A stretch of 15,902 nucleotides of DNA from Desulfobulbaceae bacterium. GTDB lineage: Bacteria; Desulfobacterota; Desulfobulbia; Desulfobulbales; Desulfurivibrionaceae. Below, in pieces: positions 11,806 through 15,902 of the stretch; the first letter of the stretch is position 1; each line of letters begins with the position of its first letter. The notes under the pieces are model-generated. The model was not told where the DNA came from. It searched no databases and saw only the letters and a list, made by a program, of their open reading frames with translations. A program made the translations under genes and the position numbers. The stretch is from contig PWOG01000298.1 in assembly GCA_003557565.1 (NCBI GenBank), forward strand, positions 1 to 15,902, in the 5' to 3' direction.

Positions 11806-13023
11806 ATGACCACCCTCACCCTTCACCAGGCCCAGCGTCAGATCCTGGCCCACAGCCGGCCCGCTCCGCCGGAAACAGTCCCCCTGGAACGGGCCCTGGG
11901 AAGGATCCCGGCGGCGGCGGTTCGGGCCCGCCTGGCCGTGCCCTCCTTTCCCCAGTCCAGCCGGGACGGCTACGCCCTGCGAGCCCGCGACACCATAAAG
12001 GCCGCAACCGATCCCGGGGGGGTACGCCTGGAGGTCCTGGGCGAAATCGCCGCCGGCCGGACCAGGCCGGCCGGCCGGCTGAAACCGGGCCAGGCCTACC
12101 GGATCATGACCGGCGGGCTGCTGCCACCGGGGGCCGACAGCGTCATCGCCTTTGAAAATGTCCACCACGAGGAAGAGCGCCATATTACCCTGCTGACCAC
12201 CTGTCGGCGCGGGGATTACATCCGGCCGGCGGGCACCGACCTGCGCCGGCGCCAGATCATTGTCCACGCGGGCCGGCCGGTGAGCCCCGAGCATCTGCCC
12301 CGGCTGGCCACCGCCGGCGTGGGTGAGCTGGCGGTTTACCCCCGACCCCGGGTGGGCCTGCTCTGCACCGGCAGCGAACTGCTTGATGACACCGGGGAAA
12401 ATCCCGTTCCCGGCAGTCTGATCAGCGGCAACCGCTTTCTGCTGGCTGGCCTGATTCGCCGCTGGGGCGGGGAACCGGTGGATCTGGGCACGGTCAGGGA
12501 CGACCCCGAAGCCATCGCCGCCATCCTCTCCCGCCAGGCCCAACAAGGCCTGGACATGATCATTTCCACCGGCGGCATGGGGCCGGGCAAACACGACCTG
12601 GTGGACGGGGTGCTGGAACGGCTGCAGGCTGAACTGCTGTACCGTCAGCTGCACCTGCGACCGGGTAAAGCCACCATGGCCGCCATGCTTAAGCAGACCC
12701 TGTTTTTCGGCCTGCCGGGCCCACCGCCAGCCGTGCATCTGCTCTTTTACCTGCTGGTGGCCCCGGCCCTGCGCCGGGCCCAGGGCCATCACCGGCCGGG
12801 AGCCGTCACCGTCAACGCCTGTTTAAGCAAGCCGTTAACCCGCCCCCGAAGCGGGGTAATGCAACTTAAAGACGCGGTATTGAGGGCCGAGGGCGGGCGG
12901 CTGCTGGTCCGGCCACTGCGGGCCGGTGAAACCATGAACGCCATCATCATGGTACCCGCCAACCGTCGCCACTTGCGCCAGAAGGAAATGGTCCGGGTAC
13001 TGCCCCTGGCCGGTGAGCTCTAA
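11806..13023 (+). CDS. moeA: Molybdopterin molybdenumtransferase MoeA, divergent type
   Basis: 405 residues. MoeA inserts molybdate into adenylylated molybdopterin. The frame is open 77 codons upstream inside mobA, but the family N-terminus (TLHQAQRQILAHSRPAPPETVPLERALGR) begins at this ATG. Seen: SSRDGYALRA (51-60), GEIAAGRTRPAGRLKPGQAYRIMTGGLLPPGADSV, the MoCF-like core VGLLCTGSELLDD (183-195), STGGMGPGKHD (254-264), GLPGPPPAV (302-310), and the C-terminal barrel SGVMQLKDAVLRAEGG. Two core motifs depart from the textbook forms: STGGMGPGKHD for SSGGVSVGxxD and GLPGPPPA for GLPGNPVS. It may therefore be a MoeA paralogue with a different partner, such as one tuned to tungsten, but the gene order mobB-mobA-moeA supports a cofactor role. 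Confidence 0.92.
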   Translation: MTTLTLHQAQRQILAHSRPAPPETVPLERALGRIPAAAVRARLAVPSFPQSSRDGYALRARDTIKAATDPGGVRLEVLGEIAAGRTRPAGRLKPGQAYRIMTGGLLPPGADSVIAFENVHHEEERHITLLTTCRRGDYIRPAGTDLRRRQIIVHAGRPVSPEHLPRLATAGVGELAVYPRPRVGLLCTGSELLDDTGENPVPGSLISGNRFLLAGLIRRWGGEPVDLGTVRDDPEAIAAILSRQAQQGLDMIISTGGMGPGKHDLVDGVLERLQAELLYRQLHLRPGKATMAAMLKQTLFFGLPGPPPAVHLLFYLLVAPALRRAQGHHRPGAVTVNACLSKPLTRPRSGVMQLKDAVLRAEGGRLLVRPLRAGETMNAIIMVPANRRHLRQKEMVRVLPLAGEL

Positions 13024-13031
13024 GGATCCGG

Positions 13032-13045
13032 CCCACCAAGGGTGG
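13032..13045 (+). other. Small hairpin after moeA
   Basis: CCCACC-aa-GGGTGG, nine bases after the moeA stop, with no T tract behind it. A weak stop or mRNA end-protecting structure at most. Confidence 0.3.
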
Positions 13046-13055
13046 CGGCAAAAAA

Positions 13056-13071
13056 GCAAGTAATCACAAGG
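13056..13071 (+). repeat. Weak arm-like fragment upstream of serS
   Basis: GCAAGTAATCACAAGG matches the arm of copy 2 (GTAAGCGATCACAGGG) at most positions. AAGGTCTCA, starting at 13068, occurs again at 14482-14490 on the far side of serS. Confidence 0.3.
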
Positions 13072-13109
13072 TCTCACAGCGCTTTTTACTGTGCTCACCG
13101 AGTGCTCTG

Positions 13110-13118
13110 TGGTAGATT
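13110..13118 (+). promoter_or_regulatory. Candidate extended -10 promoter of serS
   Basis: TGGTAGATT fits TGnTATAAT with two mismatches, about 66 bases before the serS ATG. No good -35 is present. Confidence 0.3.
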
Positions 13119-13183
13119 TTGCGCCACATCCGCCGCCACTGAGCAAGCCTCAGCCGGGATACCGCCAAACTTAAGGAAGAAAA

Positions 13184-14455
13184 ATGCTGGAATTACGTTT
13201 CATTCGGGAAAACCTGGAGCTGGTCAAGGAAAAAACCGCCGGCCGCGGTCTGGACACCGCCTCTTTGGATGAGTTTACCAACCTGGATCAGCAACGCCGG
13301 GATATTCTGCAGGAGCTGGAAAACGGCCGCCACCACCGCAAAGCTGAGTCCCAGGAAATCGGGACCCTGAAGAAGGCGGGCAAGGAGGAAGAGGCGGCGG
13401 CAAAGATGGCGGCCACCAGGGAGCTGGGGCAGCGCCTCAAGGAGCTGGAGGAGCGGCTGGCCGGCATCGAGGCCCGGCTGGAAGAAATCGTCATGGCCAT
13501 TCCCAACCTCTTTGACGATTCGGTACCGCCGGGTTCCAGTGAGGCCGACAATGTCGAGTATCGCCGCTGGGGCCCGCCCCGGGAGTTTGACTTCACCCCC
13601 CCGCCCCACTGGGAACTGGGCGAGACCGACGGCAGCCTGGATTTCAGCCGGGCCGCCAAACTCTCCGGGGCCCGGTTCGCCCTGCTCACCGGTTTCGCCG
13701 CCCGTCTGGAAAGGGCCCTGATCAGCTTCATGGTGGATCTGCACACCGAGCGCCACGACTACACCGAGGTCCTGCCTCCCTTTTTGGTCAACACGGCCAG
13801 CATGACCGCCACCGGCCAGTTGCCCAAATTCGCCGAGGACCTGTTCAGGATCGCCGACACCGATCTCTGGCTGATCCCCACCGCCGAGGTGCCGGTAACC
13901 AACATTCACCGGGATGAGACCCTGGCCGAAGAGGATCTGCCCGTCCGTTACTGCGCCTATACCCCCTGTTTCCGCTCCGAGGCCGGCTCATACGGCCGCG
14001 ACACCAAGGGGCTGATCCGCCAGCACCAGTTCGACAAGGTGGAGCTGGTCAAGTTCACCACCCCCGAGACCTCCAACGAGGAGCTGGAAATGCTGCTCGC
14101 CAACGCCGAAGAAGTGCTCCGGCGCCTGGAACTGCCCTACCGGGTGGTGACCCTGTGCAGCGGCGATCTGGGTTTTTCGGCCCGCAAGACCTATGATATC
14201 GAAGTGTGGATGCCGGCCCAGAACTGTTACCGGGAGATCTCGTCATGCAGCAATTTCGGCGATTTCCAGGCCCGCCGGGGCGGAATCCGCTTCCGGCCGG
14301 CGGGGCGCAACAAAAGCGCCCTGGTCCACACCTTGAACGGCAGCGGCCTGGCGGTGGGCCGGACCCTGGCCGCCATCTATGAAAACCACCAGCAGCCCGA
14401 CGGCACCATCCGCCTGCCCGAAGCCATCAAACCCTACTTCAACCCCAGAATGTAG
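13184..14455 (+). CDS. serS: Seryl-tRNA synthetase
   Basis: 423 residues, normal length. The N-terminal coiled-coil tRNA-binding arm runs from about 26 to 105 (LDEFTNLDQQRRDILQELEN and later heptads). The catalytic core follows with TGQLPKFAEDLF, LIPTAEVPVTN, class II motif 2 CFRSEAGSYGRDTKGLIRQH (F263-R264-S265-E266) and motif 3 NGSGLAVGRTL (N385-R393). It charges tRNA-Ser, and also tRNA-Sec where selenocysteine is used, which is relevant to some formate dehydrogenases that use the cofactor made by the genes upstream. AAGGA lies before the ATG at a normal distance. It is separated from moeA by 160 bases and probably transcribed on its own. Confidence 0.98.
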   Translation: MLELRFIRENLELVKEKTAGRGLDTASLDEFTNLDQQRRDILQELENGRHHRKAESQEIGTLKKAGKEEEAAAKMAATRELGQRLKELEERLAGIEARLEEIVMAIPNLFDDSVPPGSSEADNVEYRRWGPPREFDFTPPPHWELGETDGSLDFSRAAKLSGARFALLTGFAARLERALISFMVDLHTERHDYTEVLPPFLVNTASMTATGQLPKFAEDLFRIADTDLWLIPTAEVPVTNIHRDETLAEEDLPVRYCAYTPCFRSEAGSYGRDTKGLIRQHQFDKVELVKFTTPETSNEELEMLLANAEEVLRRLELPYRVVTLCSGDLGFSARKTYDIEVWMPAQNCYREISSCSNFGDFQARRGGIRFRPAGRNKSALVHTLNGSGLAVGRTLAAIYENHQQPDGTIRLPEAIKPYFNPRM

Positions 14456-14456
14456 A

Positions 14457-14471
14457 TAAGTGATCACTTAC
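14457..14471. repeat. Perfect 14-bp palindrome after serS, arm-like
   Basis: TAAGTGATCACTTA (14457-14470) is fully palindromic and begins two bases after the serS stop. With the next C the minus strand reads GTAAGTGATCAC (14460-14471), identical to 10308-10319 on the same strand. It could be a solo arm of the element or a protein binding site. Confidence 0.55.
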
Positions 14472-14588
14472 GAATGCAGTAAAGGTCTCAGAATGTAAGC
14501 TGGCAACACCGGGTACCAATGAATTAAAAGCTGGCGGCATCACGGATTATAAGCTTGCGACAAGCATAACAACGCGGCAAGCCAGGAA

Positions 14589-14697
14589 GTTAAAAGCGCG
14601 TCAGTGCCGCAGATTGCGGCAAGCAGCCCGGCGCCGCGCACCCCGGTACGCAAGCCGGGCTGATCGCCGCAAGGTGCGGTACTGACGCGCTTTTAAC
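14589..14697 (-). repeat. 109-nt structured repeat element, copy 3 (after the diguanylate cyclase)
   Basis: Outer arms 14589-14605 and 14681-14697 are perfect 17-bp complements but unrelated to the arms of copy 1. The core aligns gap-free with copy 1. The middle stem has changed on both sides together: CAGCCCGG with CCGGGCTG here, against TGAGCCGG with CCGGCTCA in copy 1. Side hairpins GCCGCA-gat-TGCGGC (14606-14620) and CCGCA-agg-TGCGG (14668-14679 region) are kept. The cyclase TAA (14693-14695) occupies arm positions 3-5, exactly as in copy 1. After the hairpin comes TTCCTGG, so no T tract. Confidence 0.85.
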
Positions 14698-15902
14698 GGA
14701 AGATGCAGCGGTTGCGGCCGGCCTCCTTGGCCGCGTAAAGATTATTATCGGCCCGGGCCAGCAGATCTTCAGGGCTCTCATTATTGGCAAACTCGGCCAC
14801 CCCGACGCTCATGGTTTTCCGGACCGTAACTCCTTCCACGGGGGTAAACTCCAGTTCGGCAAAACTCCGCCGCAGCCGCTCGGCCAGCTTGAACCCGGCA
14901 TCACCCGAGGTCTCCGGCAGAATCACGGCAAACTCCTCGCCACCTACCCGACAGGTTAAATCGGTTAACCGCAGGGCATCTTGAAGCAGCCGGCCCAGGG
15001 CGGCCAACACCCGGTCTCCGGGGGGGTGACCGTAGGTATCGTTGAAGTGCTTGAAATTGTCGATGTCCAGCATCAACAGGGTCAGGGGGTGGCTGTAACG
15101 CCAGGCGCGCTCGACCTCCATGGCCAGGTGTTTGTTGAAATAACGCCTGTTGTAAAGGCCGGTGAGTTCGTCTTTGATGCTCAACTCCTTGTAGCGCTGC
15201 TCGCTTTCCTGGAGTTTCTTTTCCGCCTGCACCCGGCTGGTAACATCGGATATATGCTCGACAATGCCCACCAGATTGCCGCCCGGCCCGCGGAAGGGGG
15301 TAGCCAGAACATGATAGTAGGCCGTGGACCCGTTATTGGACGCGGGTCTTTCGATATCATACTCCACTTCTTCGTCTCCGGCCTTGATCCGCTGGAGCGG
15401 ACAATCCGGGGTGTTGCACAGCACCGAGGGGAAAATATCGTAGCACTTGCCGGCTTGAGCCTGCTGCGATGTAACACCGGCCATCCGCAGGAAGGCGGCG
15501 TTAAACCGCAGAATATTGTACTGGGTGTCTAACAGGAGAATCCCGCCGGCCACGGTCTTGAAAATCTGGTTGAGCTCAATGTAAGCCCGGGAGGCTTCGG
15601 CCGCCATTTCGTTGGCCCGGGTGATGGCGTTTTCCTGTTGGGAGTTGATGGACTCAAGCTCCCGGCGATGCCTCTCATCGGCCTCGTGATGCTCCCGGAG
15701 CTGGTGCATGTCCTCACTGTTTTTGCGGGCCGCCGCCAGCCAGGCCCGCAAAAATTCCCGTTTCACCGGTTTGGCCATATAACAGGTCACGCCGGCCTTG
15801 AAGGCCTGTTCCATCTCCTCGGGCCGCTCCGGGTCGGTAACCATCAGGATGGTGATATAGCGACCATCGGGATGGTCCCGGATCAGACGGACCAACGTCA
15901 GA
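14693..15902 (-). CDS. Response-regulator diguanylate cyclase (REC-PAS-GGDEF), 5' end outside the window
   Basis: The frame runs to the window edge with no stop, so the N-terminus is missing; a TTG near 15895 is not a credible start because it falls inside the receiver domain. Visible: the C-terminal half of a receiver (YITILMVTD, then MAKPVKREFL with the conserved Lys), a coiled-coil linker (HEADERHRRELESINSQQ), a PAS domain (ILLLDTQYNILRFNAAFLRM) with the cysteine pair LCNTPDCPL, and GGDEF. The active-site motif is RVGGEEFAVI (GGEEF encoded at 14930-14944), and the inhibitory I-site RLTD lies five residues before it. The enzyme should make cyclic di-GMP with product inhibition, switched by phosphorylation of the receiver. 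The kinases at 4.7-8.9 kb are possible but unproven partners. Confidence 0.93.
   Translation of the reverse strand, partial: LTLVRLIRDHPDGRYITILMVTDPERPEEMEQAFKAGVTCYMAKPVKREFLRAWLAAARKNSEDMHQLREHHEADERHRRELESINSQQENAITRANEMAAEASRAYIELNQIFKTVAGGILLLDTQYNILRFNAAFLRMAGVTSQQAQAGKCYDIFPSVLCNTPDCPLQRIKAGDEEVEYDIERPASNNGSTAYYHVLATPFRGPGGNLVGIVEHISDVTSRVQAEKKLQESEQRYKELSIKDELTGLYNRRYFNKHLAMEVERAWRYSHPLTLLMLDIDNFKHFNDTYGHPPGDRVLAALGRLLQDALRLTDLTCRVGGEEFAVILPETSGDAGFKLAERLRRSFAELEFTPVEGVTVRKTMSVGVAEFANNESPEDLLARADNNLYAAKEAGRNRCIFR

Noticed and set aside
12565..12735. moeA as a pseudogene because of motif changes
   Set aside because: The full-length frame is intact with all domains and normal codon use; the substitutions are confined to loops.
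13024..13183. T-box or riboswitch before serS
   Set aside because: No T-box sequence, no antiterminator/terminator pair and no T tract; a serine T-box would not be expected outside Firmicutes and relatives.
483..14697. Integron attC sites as an explanation of the 109-nt elements
   Set aside because: The size fits, but the ends lack the GTTRRRY/RYYYAAC boxes, there is no integrase and the neighbouring genes are ordinary core genes in both orientations.
483..14697. CRISPR array
   Set aside because: The repeats are thousands of bases apart, are long inverted structures and have no regular spacers.

Overview
The window looks like a chromosomal stretch of a GC-rich deltaproteobacterium, most like the Desulfobulbales/Desulfobacterota. 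That is inference from gene content (GatCAB amidotransferase, RdgC-like proteins, REC/GAF and PAS signalling proteins, a molybdenum-cofactor cluster with an extended MobB) and from codon use. I see no phage, insertion sequence, CRISPR array or toxin-antitoxin module. What stands out is between the genes, where a family of structured repeats recurs.

Left part, read leftward: an RdgC-like protein encoded as two consecutive in-frame genes (3539-4144 and 2951-3490), then gatB (1506-2942) and radC (587-1483), very probably one transcript. Its promoter, near 4165-4193, has an inverted repeat in the spacer. The transcript ends in a very large hairpin plus T tract (475-591). Beyond it lies the 5' end of hemW (1-423, cut by the window edge), with its own extended -10 promoter. 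Read rightward from 4286: a promoter, tRNA-Lys(UUU), tRNA-Glu(UUC) and a clear intrinsic terminator.

Middle: two sensor histidine kinases face each other, a membrane-bound Cache-like/HAMP/PAS kinase (4756-6927, +) and a soluble REC-GAF-kinase (6939-8861, -). Next come a small unknown protein (9064-9396, -) and a 430-base gene-free stretch.

Right part, read rightward: a HIT-family hydrolase (9828-10169), then mobB, mobA and moeA (10379-13023), which finish and attach the molybdenum cofactor, then serS (13184-14455). From the right edge, reading leftward, a REC-PAS-GGDEF diguanylate cyclase enters and ends at 14693.

Most notable: three elements of exactly 109 nt (483-591, 10187-10295, 14589-14697) lie at or just after the 3' ends of radC, the HIT gene and the cyclase gene, in the same orientation relative to those genes. 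They share a core, but their 16-17 bp outer arms differ in sequence while staying complementary within each copy. The core can fold as one long hairpin or as a four-way cloverleaf. Arm-like fragments (consensus near GTAAGTGATCAC) are scattered through the other intergenic gaps. This looks like a REPIN/BIME-type or mobile-terminator family that I cannot match to a named one.
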